Shown here one piece after another: positions 35,983-47,914 of a stretch of DNA of 64,000 bases. This DNA is from Symsagittifera roscoffensis. Taxonomy: Eukaryota; Xenacoelomorpha; Acoela; Convolutidae. The number at the start of each line of letters is the position of its first letter. The first letter of the stretch is position 1. The stretch spans positions 12,778,530 to 12,842,529 of the forward strand of contig NC_087069.1 in NCBI RefSeq assembly GCF_963678635.1, read 5' to 3'. A program made the translations under genes and the position numbers. Below the pieces are notes generated by a model. The model worked only from the letters and a program-made list of their open reading frames with translations. It did not search any database and was not told the DNA's origin.

Positions 35983-36698
35983 ATTAAAACGGACAAGAGT
36001 AAAATAATGGCTTTTGAAAAAGACCTATCGGCGTCCAATTTTTCAATTGGTGGCCAACCTATGGAAAATATGGATAGTTTTAAATATTTGGGCATCGAAG
36101 TTGACAAAAAACTGAATTTTAATAATCAAACTGAAAACTTTGCAAAAAGATGTCGAAAGTCAATGGTGTTTTGAACCGAGGAAGATCATACTTCTCTAAA
36201 CAGTCATTACTTAAGTTTTACATGGCATACGTGATTCCGATAATTTCCAATGGCTTGATAGCTAACGGCTGTACTTCGAAAACAAATCTTGATGAAATTT
36301 TCTTGATACAGAAAAAAATTATAAGAGCCATTTTTTTCCTTCGTAAGTATGATCAAGTGTCCGAGTATTTTTCAAAATATCGGCTGCAAAATGTGTATGA
36401 AATGTTCATCAACCAACTATGTTCTGAGGCAATGGTTCAGTTCTTAGAAGTGTCCCCCTTGAATTTTTTAAATCTTCAATCAAGAAAGATGGGTAGACTC
36501 ACGCACAGGGGTAGTTTAGGATCTGTGTCACTACCTTTAAGAAAAACAAAATTAGCTCAAAATTCGGTGTCTTACAAAACTCTGAAATGTTTCAAATTTT
36601 TGATGTCAAACAATTTGTTACCCCTCAACCTTAACGAACATTCTGACAAGCAAAAGAACGATTTTTTCGTCAATTTTAAAAAACATATACCTGAATGA
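35983..36698 (+). pseudogene. Non-LTR retrotransposon reverse transcriptase, C-terminal relic
   Basis: Frame 1 (35983-36150) reads IKTDKSKIMAF then MDSFKYLGIEVDKKLNF, the thumb-side motifs that follow the catalytic YxDD in LINE-type RTs. Frame 0 (36150-36698) continues with SLLKFYMAYVIPIISNGLI, IFLIQKKIIRAIFF and further helical sequence, the usual RT C-terminal region of CR1/jockey-type elements. The switch lies in an A-run at 36144-36149, so the copy is frameshifted. The catalytic RT core and endonuclease are absent: upstream of 35974 the frame is closed. This is a 5'-truncated dead copy. A further frame (36706-36915, frame 1) may be part of the tail but has no recognisable motif. Confidence 0.75.
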
Positions 36699-38609
36699 CA
36701 ATCGATTGCTTGTTGACATGCTAATAGGATCATTTTTTTGTGGTAATAACTCTATTTTTGCCTTCAATTATTTACCTAGCTTTCCCTCGGATTACTACCA
36801 GTTGCGCTCTACTACCCGTACAGTAACCCTGGTGCAGTTTATTAGTTCATTAATGTTCTCTAAACTGTATCTAAATTCAAATTCAATTCAGTTATCCATT
36901 TTTACTCAATCATGATCTATTGTTTTTGACTTTTATGGGAAAATGTTCATGAGAACTGGTTATAAATCAATATTTTCAAAGAAATTAGTGCAGGCATCCA
37001 ATGAAAGTTTTTTTTCAGAAAAGTTTCAATTTTTTTAAACGATTTTTCTGTCCTTTAATATTAATTTTCTGTCGTAACGAGGGTTTCTACAAGGTTAGGT
37101 GTGAAAATCAATTATGTTTGCTATAGCTTAGATAGTCCGCATGCCTAATTAAAAACAATCGGGCAGTCAGAACAGAGAAATTACCAGTGAAAATTCGTTG
37201 GTGGGGGAAAAAGAAAAGAGCCAAACTCAACTTACTCCAAATATCATCTTTTCAGATCGATTACAAAACCATATGAAATTATTTTTTTATCGTTTAATTG
37301 TTTATTATGTTTGATATGTTTGATTGCTTTAAGAAAATTGAGTGGCGAAAGCCGAAAAATTAATTTGAATTTTTTTTATTGATTCACGTGAAACTTTTTT
37401 TATGGGTTGATTCATGTTTTCTCACACACATACACACACAACCCAATTTTTAATTAATGTAAAAAACCGCATCGACAATTATACCTGCTTATTTTTTATT
37501 TAGATCTTATCTTATGGAGAATTCTCAACTGCAGTTTTATCTACGGGTTTTGCATAGTATTGTTACTTTCCGAACCCTAATTAGTTATCAAATGCACAAA
37601 AAATTTTCTACCTTTGCACAAGGATGTTGAAAAAAGCCCTATTAATATTGTTTAATATATCTGCTAAGAATATCTAATATATATGTTTTTTATAGACTAA
37701 TAAGGGCTGTAAGAAAAGCGCACTAGCAATTATAAATAAAAGCGAGCCTGTAAGAGACTTAGTTAGTGTGAGGTGTTATGCACTGATGAAAAAATTATAT
37801 ATTTTTTGAAGGGTGGAGGGGGTGGTTTGGTTATTTGGTTATTAAGCGAGGGAGAGGAGGGAGGAAAGGGGTTTGGGGGATACCTGCTATCTCGGGACAG
37901 CTACCTGCCCTCGCTTACCCGCAGATATCATATCCGCCAGCCCTCAAATATTTACCATGCTAATGACCTACTGTTATAATAAAACGAAATCATCTTAAAT
38001 ACCAAATTTTCTGCGAATATTGGAAAAACTGCACAAACAATCTAAAAGGTTATTACCCAGGTTCAAGTCTGCTTTCATCAAAAATTTACAGCTAAAAAAT
38101 ATTACCATTTTTCAGGTCATGTTTTGAGCACATGAACGAAATTTTGCACTCCACGATTCTTAGAGCATAATTTGCTATTATTTTTGAGCATCATTGACCA
38201 GAAACTTTCGGCTATAAAAGATACAATTTTGGTGATTTGAACCATTTTTTTTCTTATCGCCCAAAAATGCAAATTTATTTACAGTATACTTCTATAACCT
38301 GTGTAAATATTGTGCAGGCATATAAATGATAGAGGTTATTAGAGGATACTTCAAAGAATTGTTAAATTGGGAAAACTGATAGGCTTGGTTGATTAGAGAA
38401 GAGAGGATGCTATCAAAGTAAAGTGTAATTTCACTTGGCCATTATTTGAACAACTGTCGCATTATGAAGTGAGATAACACGTGTGTTAAGAGCTTTTTAT
38501 CATTTTATCATGCTTATATGGAGTGTACATGTTTCAATTGAGGTACGAAAAGCATATATAATTTTTAAAATTAAATAAATATATTTTCTATTCTGAATAT
38601 ATATATCAG
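36699..38609. other. Possible LINE 3' part and gene-free spacer
   Basis: 36706-36915 is open and could be the LINE C-terminus after another frame change. Beyond it the sequence is AT-rich with a short CA microsatellite (37424-37442) and a G-rich patch (37808-37885). No gene recognised. Confidence 0.4.
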
Positions 38610-38610
38610 G

Positions 38611-39386
38611 GGCGGATCTAGGATTTTCTCGAGAGGGGGGGGGGGGGGGGGGAGGGGGTTGATTTTGTCGACTTTTTTAGGTCGACGAAATTGACTTTCC
38701 GAGCTCTCCCAAAGCAACGTGTTTTGGCCAAATTTTCTGCGCCTCAGGCAAAATTTTGAAAAACAAACCAAAAAAGCGCGTTTTTGGGCACGTTTTTTTT
38801 TTAAAAAAGTTTGACCAAAAAATCGCGTTTATTTGGCGCGCCCTCCCCCTTCAAAATAAGTAAGTTTTGGCGCCAAAGGCGCCTTAAGAAAAGTTTTAGG
38901 GTCAGCCAGCCAAAACTTGATATCTCAAAATAGTACAAAGAGGACCCTTTGGGTCGGCAGGTGGTCGAAACACTGATGGGAGCGGATATATATATTTTTT
39001 CGATGGTGGGGGGGTGGGGGGGTTTGAATTTTTAAAATAATTTCAAAAACTTTGTCGATCTTTTTAGGTCGATCAAATTGATTTTCTGAGGTCCCCCAAA
39101 TCCTTATAACAACCTCAGTTTGACCAAACTGGTTGCGCCTCACGCAAGTTTAAAAAAAACAGGCCAAAAAAGCCGTTTTTATGCGTTTTTGGAAATTTGA
39201 CCAAAAGTTTGCGATTTTTCGCCGCGTGCTCCCCTCTCATAGTTAGTAAAAAAGAAGATTTTTACCGTTATTCCGCCAAAAATGGATATCTCAAAATAGA
39301 ACAAGGGGGGACCGTTGGAGTCGTCAGGGGTTCGAACCACTGATGGGAGAGGGGCTTCCACTACACCGCCCCTCTACATCCGCTGG
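38611..39386. mobile_element. G-rich 'GCGGATCTAG' element, two units in tandem
   Basis: Starts GGGGCGGATCTAGG right after a TA dinucleotide run and ends CCGCCCCTCTACATCCGCTGG before GTGTATATA, so the ends are imperfect inverted repeats. Unit 1 (38611-38990) and unit 2 (38991-39386) share TCGACTTTTTTAGGTCGA-like, GACCAAA, AAAATAGTACAA/AGAACAA and GTGGTCGAA-type motifs. It contains G18 at 38635-38652 and the hairpin GGCGCCAAAGGCGCC near 38869. No intact coding sequence. Confidence 0.7.
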
Positions 39387-39997
39387 TGTGTATATACAAA
39401 CAAAAATCAATTATTCTTAAAAAGTGTTTCAACTTAGACGCAACCATGACAAGAAAAAGAGAAATACCAGAGTTTTAGATATACGTGAACGCTGCATCTA
39501 CATGAACATTCGGGCTTTTATTCCCTGATTCTTTCTGATGATTAGTTGTTCCGACTATCGGTGATGACTTTTGTTCGTCTGTAGCCGGATTTTTGTTCCT
39601 GCTTGCGTTGGTTCTTATTCGGACCAACTTCAGCAACCGAATTAGTGGTGTGTTCCCAAAACTGTTGATTCTGCAATGAAGTTGTCCAATGATCTTTTTT
39701 CTTCAGGTACAGCAATGATGATTTTTGTTCAGGCATAATGGTTTGAAAATTGCAAGTTTGGTCATATTCGGAAATCTTTGTGCGCGCTGTTATGGTTATA
39801 TCTACGATGATGAAAATGAAACCTTTTAAGGGTTATACGAGAAGTTTGCACTCAAAATCGTCCAACTTTGATTTGTGGAGGAAAAAGCGAGATAATTTTT
39901 TCCAAAATGGCTCAAATTTTTTGCACACATCATTATAGTTGTTGCGGTTGAGCGAGAAAAATAAACGAAAGGCTCAAAATAAACGAAAGGCTCAAAA
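39387..39997. other. Gene-free spacer
   Basis: A 19-bp direct duplication (AAATAAACGAAAGGCTCAA) lies just before the next repeat, at about 39958-39995. Nothing else recognised. Confidence 0.45.
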
Positions 39998-40803
39998 CGA
40001 AAATAAAGGAATATTTGTGCTCGGGGTGGGTTTTTTTCTTCAGACAAATTTCGCTGATATGTTACAATAGGTGGTAATTTTAACTACGGTGCATGTATTA
40101 AATTTGAGAACTGTAATGCATACTATAGTCATTTCGTTTTCCATGAATTGTACATGCTGCTAAGATAGTTTTTGTAAATACATTACTCTGCCAGATTGAA
40201 TTTTTTTCAAAATCCAAATTTTGCACTTTTTTGCCAAAAAACTTGGCTTTTAAAATAAATTGTAAATTCTGTGCGAAGTATAACCAAAAAATGATCCAAT
40301 TATTTAACCTAAAATTACCATCTATTGTACTATATCACCCAAATTTCGACTTTTTAATCAGCCATTTTTTTACAAAATTTTTGTATATGACTCTGATTCG
40401 AAAGGTATTGCTGTGTTGAGCTTAAATTTCGAAAGATATATTTCACCTACGATCCTGTTTTGTTAAGTTACGGGGTTTTAAAGATTGCCATTTTGACCAA
40501 TTTGGGACAAATAACGCGCGATCAATTTCGCCCGATTAACGCGTGCGCGGAGATTTCATCCGTCTTAGAGATTGTTCCAAATTAGTTGAACGAAGCTTAT
40601 TAGCCATAAATGATCTGTTACTAGGAGCGAAATATATCACTATGAATTTAATATAGGGGTACTGTGTAGTGGTTGATTTGCACAAAAAATCTCAACAAAA
40701 CTCTTTTTTCTTACATTTATTTTTTCATGTTATCACTGTTCCCTAGACCTTAAAAGGCGGTCGAAATTTTCAGGGCTTCGCCCTGTTGCGAGCAGTCTTG
40801 TTA
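39998..40803 (-). mobile_element. 543-bp repeat, copy 5, with about 260 bp of extra sequence
   Basis: Minus-strand copy from GAATATTTGTGCTCGGGG to GGGCTTCGCCCTGTTGCGAG and CAGTCTTGTT. Extra sequence at roughly 40070-40380 separates the distal part from the core (TTTCACCTACGATCC, ACAAATAACGCGCG). The length of 806 bp against 543 bp shows an internal insertion. Confidence 0.7.
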
Positions 40804-41236
40804 AACTTTTCGTTGCCAAAAAAAATGTTAAAATGTTTTTGTACAAAAGTCGTCGATAAACGGTATCCAAAGAAAACCATAAAGTAGAAAATTGAACAGG
40901 CTCTTGCTTCTGAGTGACCGTCAAAAACAAATATTCCCAATGGGAACCAAAAGCAATATAATTTTTCAAATAAAAATTACAACCATGTTTGATCGGAAAG
41001 CACGCCTGATAAAGCAAAGAGAGAGGTTTATAACTTTATTTCATTCTGGAAAACGGCGCGCACTTGCAGTTTCCAATTAAAAATTGGAAAAAATGTGTAG
41101 CATGCATAGGAAAACATGAAATGAACTGAAAGAGCAGCTCAAAATAAATATAAACTATTTTTTTTCACCTCAAGCAAACGCCTGAAAAAAAAGTGAGCTA
41201 TTGCTCCAGCGTCAAAAATGATAACTAAAAAAAAAC
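40804..41236. other. Short spacer between two 543-bp repeat copies
   Basis: Copies 5 (minus) and 6 (plus) are inverted relative to each other and separated by only about 430 bp, forming a long potential stem. No gene recognised. Confidence 0.45.
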
Positions 41237-41780
41237 ATAACTGCTTGTATCAGGGCGCAGCCCTGAATGTTCCGAATGCCTTTTAAGGTCTATTGAGCAA
41301 AAATAACATCAAACCGATTGAATGTAATGAAATAAAATTAGTTTTTTTTTCTTCAAATTTGAGATTTTTGTGAAAATCATCCCCCCACACGCCATATAAA
41401 GCACAAAGTTATAGTTTTTGCTCCTATTAACAAATCATTTTATTAAATGAGCTTCCTTTAACCAGTTTAGAACGATTTTAAAGACTTAATAAATCTCCGC
41501 TTAAGCGTTAATAGCGCGAAATATATCATGCGTTAATTGTTCCAAATTGGCCACAATGGCAATTTTTAAACCCCCATAACTTTGCGAAAAATGATCACAG
41601 GTGAAATATTTAGAAAACAATACTTCTCTAAAAAATTTAGACTCAGGAAAACAATACTTATCTAATGATAAAAAAAAAATTCCGTCAAAATTGACTAGTT
41701 AAAAAGTCGAAAATTGTCTGAAGAAAAAAACCCACCCCGAGCACAAATATTCCGTTACTTTCGTACGAAAGTCGGAACAA
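41237..41780 (+). mobile_element. 543-bp repeat, copy 6 (full length)
   Basis: ACATAACTGCTTGTATC start, CAGGGC-GCA-GCCCTG hairpin, TGTTCCGAATGCC, TTAATAGCGCGAAATATATC centre and the CGTACGAAAGTCGGAACAA end. 544 bp, the same length as copy 1. Confidence 0.75.
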
Positions 41781-44255
41781 ATTTAGAAATTTCTGCTTGA
41801 TGTACTTGAAGTGAATTTTCAGACAGCTTGATCGTAATTAATTTTGCAAACTCAGAAAAATCAAATTGAAGGAAAAAAAATATTTTATAGCAAATTTCTA
41901 CCATTTTTAATGAGGAGAGAGCTCTTAATTGAGCATCCAGAAACCTGTAAAAATTTTTGGACTAGGAGAAAACAAAACTATTGTTATAGTTGGTTAGTTG
42001 ATAAATTTTTTGAGTTTGTCAAGTTTCACTATATCAATTTTTTGCCATAACTAATTATGACACGTTATATTACACGCACGTTTGTTGCAATTTTAACTAA
42101 AAACTCTAATTTCAGAACGAGTTTGCATTCTTTACCCAGCAGCCAAAAAATTGTCTTTCCATTACTTTGAATTTTTTCAAAAAAATATTATTCACACTCA
42201 GAACTTTTTGAAAAAATATTTTTTGAAAAAAATATTATTTTTTGAAAAAAAATCCTAAATAATGCTTCAAATAACTCAATATTTAAGTTTCTCAGTTTTT
42301 GCACCAACTTCTTAACTCCGTTTTTTCATTCAAATTTTATTTAATTTTCATCAAACTATGAATTCAACTTCTGTTCAATAAAAACTACACAAAAAACAAG
42401 GCAAATGAGCAGATCTTATAAAAAATTAAAAATGAGACAATATCAAGTCAGATTTTTGACATTTAAGGTTCTGCTTGTAATTGAAAATTCGATGATATCC
42501 ATCAAAGAGCTCTAGAAAAAAAATTCTTGTGTGTATTTTGGCTTTTTGTTTCTGCAGAGTTGATTATTTATAATTTTATTAATCTGGACTTAAAAAACAA
42601 CTCTACTTGTAAATATAAAAGTTTTAGTTTTTATCATCAATGAAAATTGTTACAAAAAAATTTAATTTTTTTCAATTTTTTGATTAAAAAAAATTCATTT
42701 CCCACATTCAATGTCCATTGGAAAGCAAAGATTACAGGAAATAGTGATTAAATTTTCTGCATCATAACTTGCGAAGCAGCTTGCCCCGTTTCAAAACGAC
42801 TTTTAGATGGATAGAATCGCAATTTACGAGCTCATATCAAAATATACCACAAGATACACAGATAGAGCTAAAATAACTTCACGGATAATCTGACTTATAG
42901 AAGATCAGATCAAAAAACGCAACTTCTTGTAAAATGCCTCGAATTTGTACTTTGAAAAATCGTGGTAATCTTTTTGACAATTTTTTCAAAATCCTGTAAT
43001 TTGTTATTCAAAAAAGTAATTCTGACTTTTAAACAAAACGCTCATTGAGATTGGGAGCACTTTAATAATATCAAACCCTATAAAATTAATATCAAAATAA
43101 TATCGCCAGAAAATAATATCAAACACTAAAAAAACTAGATACATCCCTTTTTTGAGTAAAAGTTTCGATGAACCGCCTCAGTTTTTGAAATGACTCGCAT
43201 TTTTATGACAACATAAATTATGCTCAGCGATTTCCAGGGCCGTTGGTAACAATTGAGCTCGATAGTTGTCGCCTTTTGGAAATTATGACGTTTTATTAGG
43301 CTCAGTTAGAAGAGAGGTATAATCGGCTATCAGTTTGATCCTGGACCACTGCCTTCACTTTTTGTCGCTTTTTTGTATCATTGTCTTCGTTTTTTGTTGC
43401 TTTTTTGTATCATTGCCTTTCTTTTTTTTTTCGTTTTTTTTTGTGTGTTAAAAGTCGTGATTATCATTTTTTGATTAAAAGTGAGACACGTGAGGCTAAA
43501 AGTTTCTCTAACCTAATTGAATTAATAACTAGAAACCTCCACCGTTTCAGTAAAGCGAAAAGTCGACATCTCTTTTTTTCCATTTGTGTAACCTAGTCGG
43601 CGAAATGTCTGATAATTTATATTTCCCCTTGTTAGGTTCACCAATTTCTTACAAAGCAAAAAAGTAATTTGAATGTTTCTGGGATTGAAAAAAAAATATT
43701 TATCAAAATCTTGTCTTCTTCGAAAAAATTCTCTTCTTTTGTACTGAAAAAAGACACCTGAACAGCAGTGAAATATAAATATTTTCATCTAGTGAAATAT
43801 TTAGAAAGTGTTTTGTATAAAATGCAGTTTGATTCGCTTTCTTCCAACTATTTTTGTTTGTGGTTGGGCGGAGCAAATGTCGCAAATGTTCTTGTTGTGT
43901 ATTTTGTGTTAGTCCATCAAAAATTGAAGAAGCAATATGAACTGACACAGTTTTCAGTTAAGTTGTCAAAAAGAAATAAGAAACTTATGAATTCAAGTAC
44001 TCAAATTAATCGGGGAACATAACAACGGTTATTCATTAAAACACGTTAACGACAGCTTTTTAAAGCTGATTTTCTAAACTCATAGTATCTAACAGCCCGG
44101 CTTGAACACCATTGACATAAACAGACAATTTCATATCATTATTCTATGAAAAAATGAGTCTCACAAATATTTCAAACAAAGCTGTTACTTATGAAGTTTT
44201 CATATATGGAAACTGTAGGAATAGAATATATTTTGTGACAGCAAACTTTTTTCGT
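41781..44255. other. Gene-free AT-rich spacer with a 32-bp duplication
   Basis: 43351-43382 and 43383-43414 are tandem copies ending CTTTTTTGTATCATT. Several AAAAAATATT clusters lie at 42180-42250. No gene recognised; the longest frames (84-88 codons near 43.5-44.0 kb) overlap each other on both strands without family features. Confidence 0.5.
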
Positions 44256-45471
44256 TACGAGGCCAAACTGTGATGTCTGTGCATTGTAAGCGGATTTTGC
44301 AACAGGCTAAAATCATTTTTGTCGCGGAATCAGGAACAGTGCTACTTTTCTTTGATCTTGTTTGCTGTTTTTGATTCCACAAACAAATACCTAAAACACT
44401 GTACCGCTCAAAATCGCTCCAGAAAATAAGACATACGTATAGATAAATTGAGCTGTTGCGGAATCGGCAACTGTAAGCGGATTCTGCAAATTGTAAGCGA
44501 AATCCGCAAACTGTGAGTAGATTCGCAAAATGTAGGTGGTTTCCGTTTTTTGGTTGCCACTGTGAGTTAGCTATTCAGAAAGATGTAGCATCATATTTCA
44601 AACAAAAAACTGCAATCATGATTTGATATCACTTTCGACTCATCTCAAATACTGCTCTTATGAAATCACTAGAACCGGAATCTACTAAATCAGAATTTGG
44701 GGTTGATGGAATCCCAAACACTGACCAGTATTTGAGATTGATGCAATCCCAAAAGCTGACCAAATTCGGCAATATGCTGTGCGTTGTGTTTCCAAAACGC
44801 AATTTATTCGGTGTTGTGTTTATTCGGTTTTGTGTTTATTCGGTGTTGTGTTTCCAAAATCAGTATTCGGGATTGATCTGACCTAATTCGCGAAATACTG
44901 TCCATTTTCCGTTGTGTTTCCAAACTCTCTCAACCCAAAGACTCCAAATATTAAAATTATTCGCTGTTGTGTTTCTAAAATACTAAAAGGTGAAATCCAC
45001 CGATTTAGTTAACCATTGTTTTGAAATTTATTTATGGAATCCGGTGGCAATGGTTAAGTCCTTGATTTTAATTTCCGCATTGCTATAGATCAGAACTCCA
45101 GCTCTAGCTTTAATTGTTCAAATACAAGTTCAGTAATAAACAAAATTCGGAATCCACTTACAGTTTGCGGAATCCGCTTACATTTGCGGATTCGGCTCAC
45201 AAATTTTGTGGGTTCCACTTACATTTTGTGAAATATACTTACAGTTGCGGAATCCAGAACAGCTAGCTATATTCGCTTGTTGCAGAATCCGGGACACAAC
45301 AATTGTGCCGACAAAGTTTACGTTACAGGTATTTGTACGCGGAACCCACGGAAGTTTTGAAAGTGGAGTCCACTGACTTTTTGGAACATGTTTAAAAATT
45401 TGTCTATGGAATCCAGAAACATACAGACTCAAAATTGTGCGCATATCCGGTTCACAGTTTGGCCTCGTAAT
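44256..45471. mobile_element. 1.2-kb element with perfect 18-bp terminal inverted repeats
   Basis: TTACGAGGCCAAACTGTG at 44256-44273 is the exact complement of 45454-45471. Subterminal TGTAAGCGGATTC(C/T)GCAA-type motifs occur in direct form on the left (44285, 44474, 44490) and inverted on the right (45155-45190), the arrangement expected of transposase-binding sites. A 16-bp GTGTTGTGTTTATTCG-like tandem lies at 44810-44862. No transposase is seen, so it is non-autonomous. A target-site duplication is not clear. Confidence 0.8.
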
Positions 45472-46756
45472 GTTTCGAGTAGCATTTTTTGATATCCAGG
45501 GAGTTTTCCAAATTGAAGTGGTTTCAGTGGAACCGTCTCTTTGCTGTTAGTGAGCTTCTTCGCTGTTATCGAAAAGTGCTTGGTTTCTTGCCAAAAGTCT
45601 AGAACCGCCTCTTTTTCCCGAAGCTAAAAGAGCTTTCAAATCGAGGCTACCAAGATATAATTATATTGTTAAGACAGTTATTGTTGCAGGACAGTTTCGT
45701 TGAAAGTCTCTTTTAACATTAACCTCTTTCAAGCCTCTTAGTTGATTCTTTTGTTGGAATTATGTCAAAAAATCGTCTTTCAAGTCTGCTAAACAAAACA
45801 AAAAATGATATAAATCTATTTTCCAAATTAAAATCCCGCGAAGGGGAAATTTTTATTTTGTTATATTAAATGGAAGCAATTTATCCCACATATGATTTCA
45901 TACCATCTCAAATGGGATTTATTTTTACACTGAGAGGGATTAAATAGCGTCTGTCAATAGCTGCAACAAAACCGCAATTCCCTGATGTCAATCATCGCGG
46001 ATCTTTTATGGCTCTATCTTTTTTCCGCCTTTCCCTCTTCGATACCGCCTGAAAAGTGCTTACTGTTGATAATGTCTACTGTAAACAATGACTGTTTGTT
46101 CATGCTTTGTTTTGACTCTTACGATTGTCAATCAGATCGCTCTCGAGTGGCTGTTTAACCGAATGATTGTTTAAGTTAGAAAAATTATATAAAACCTGTT
46201 TTACAATAAATTGTATCTGGATTTGATTTTCAGTTCATATTTTCAAATTTCTGAAACAAAGTTGAGGTAAAAAAAAGCCGATCAAAAATGAGTCTCGTGT
46301 CTAGAAAATGATATCTAGAAAAAATTGTCTAGAAAATAATGTCTAGAAAATGATTGGAATGTACAGATTAGGTTGATTTACAGAATTGTTTTTTATGAGT
46401 GTGCGGTCGGCATACTGATTTATCGGTTATTTTTCTTGTCGGCCTAGTTGACACTAAAACTTCACGAAACCATCTGGCTTCTTAGATGTCACTTTTGGTC
46501 ATACTAAGACAAAAAGTTTTATAACAAATCTGATAATATGCACAGAGAGATTGCACAAATCAACACAAATCGTGCATAAAAAAAGCGATACATTTCCAGA
46601 CATTTTGGTCAAAATGACGCTGCGCTGATGGCAGTTTGTGGGGTCATTTAGTCGAATGTGACGTTAACTTATATCTTTCAGAAACGCAAGGCCTAAAATG
46701 AAAATGAGTAACACTTTTTTCGCAAAATACTTTCAACAAAGAAACACTAGTAATTC
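45472..46756. other. Gene-free spacer with a 16-bp tandem motif
   Basis: GTCTAGAAAATGAT and variants repeat four times at 46299-46350. No gene recognised. Confidence 0.5.
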
Positions 46757-47914
46757 AATCCCGCGCCGGAGTTCCATGGATAATAATCGAGTATGATGGA
46801 AAAATGTTGTCTAAAATGTTTTCATTATAATCCATTATTGTGGCAAACTTAGACCACGAAATCGATTATAGTGTCATTAAAATCGATTATTTTCGTAAAC
46901 ACAATCCATTAAAATCCATTATAATGGATTATAATCCATTTGAAATCCATTAATTTAGATTATAATCCATTTTAACTCCATTATAATTGATTATAACGGG
47001 TTATAACCTATACATTTTTTTCAAAATCATTTGCAAAATTTGCAACATTTCTACGTTACTCACGGCCAACTCGCAATCTAAACCTAATCGAATTAAACCC
47101 CTTTGCCCCCATCCGCGTTTGCCCAAACCCCCTCCCCCCACTCCCCTACGTTTATCCCTACGCCCATCCCCATGTTTGCTAAAGTTTAAAACCCTCCCCA
47201 TTCCCCCCCCCCCCCCCCCCAAGTTACAGTCCCCCCTCCCCCCAGTTTGCTTACCATTATCAACGGGGACGGTTGAGGGAGTATTCTCAGTTGTTCAGGT
47301 TACCCTCCCGCCAACATTATTTACACACCCCAAACCCCCCCCCCCCCCCCCCCCACGTTCAGTAAACGGGGGGTGGGGGGGTAAAATTACTAAAATTAAG
47401 ATCAGGGGTTAATTTGAGGAGGGGTAAACTGTGAGGGGGGTGGGGGGTAAACTGGTGGGGGGGGGGGGGTACCTTCTTCCCAAAGTCTACCAACTACCAA
47501 TAAATAACCCCCCATAAAGAGGGGGCGAATGGCGGTTGGTGGGGGGGGGAGGTTAAACGGTGGGTGGGGGGGGGGGTGTAAACTGGGAGGGGTAAACGGG
47601 GTATATAAGGCAAAAAATATAAAAATTGAAAAGTGAAATGTAATATTTTATGAAACCTAATAAAGCATCTGCACTAAACAGGAAATGCGATAACTTTGAA
47701 ACAACCAGTAAATTGTAAATTTCATGATTAACTTCTCGAAAAAATCCCTTATAATAAAATTAGAACCGATTATAAGCGATTAAATTGGCTTAAAAACATA
47801 CAAAATTTAATCCATTTTTAATCGATTATAATCGATTATTATCGAAATTTATTGAGACAGACCACGAAAATTCAATATAATCGATTATTATCCATGGAAC
47901 TCCGGTGTGGGATT
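46757..47914. mobile_element. 1.16-kb foldback element with 34-bp inverted ends and C/G homopolymers
   Basis: 46766-46790 and 47881-47905 are perfect 25-bp inverted repeats (CCGGAGTTCCATGGATAATA...). With two mismatches the match extends to 34 bp. Inside, ATTATAATCCATT/ATCGATTATAATC arms flank a core whose left half carries C runs (C18 at 47203-47220, C20 at 47335-47354) and whose right half carries G runs (G13 at 47457-47469, G9 and more at 47541-47576). The turn is near 47355-47368. No transposase. A 141-codon Pro-rich frame over the C runs is compositional and not called. Confidence 0.8.

Noticed and set aside
44240-45490. Target-site duplication flanking the 1.2-kb TIR element
   Set aside because: Flanks TTTTTTCG and TGTTTCGA are only partly alike, not enough to call.
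46987-47412. 141-codon Pro-rich ORF
   Set aside because: It is translation of C homopolymers inside a foldback element; length depends on run length.
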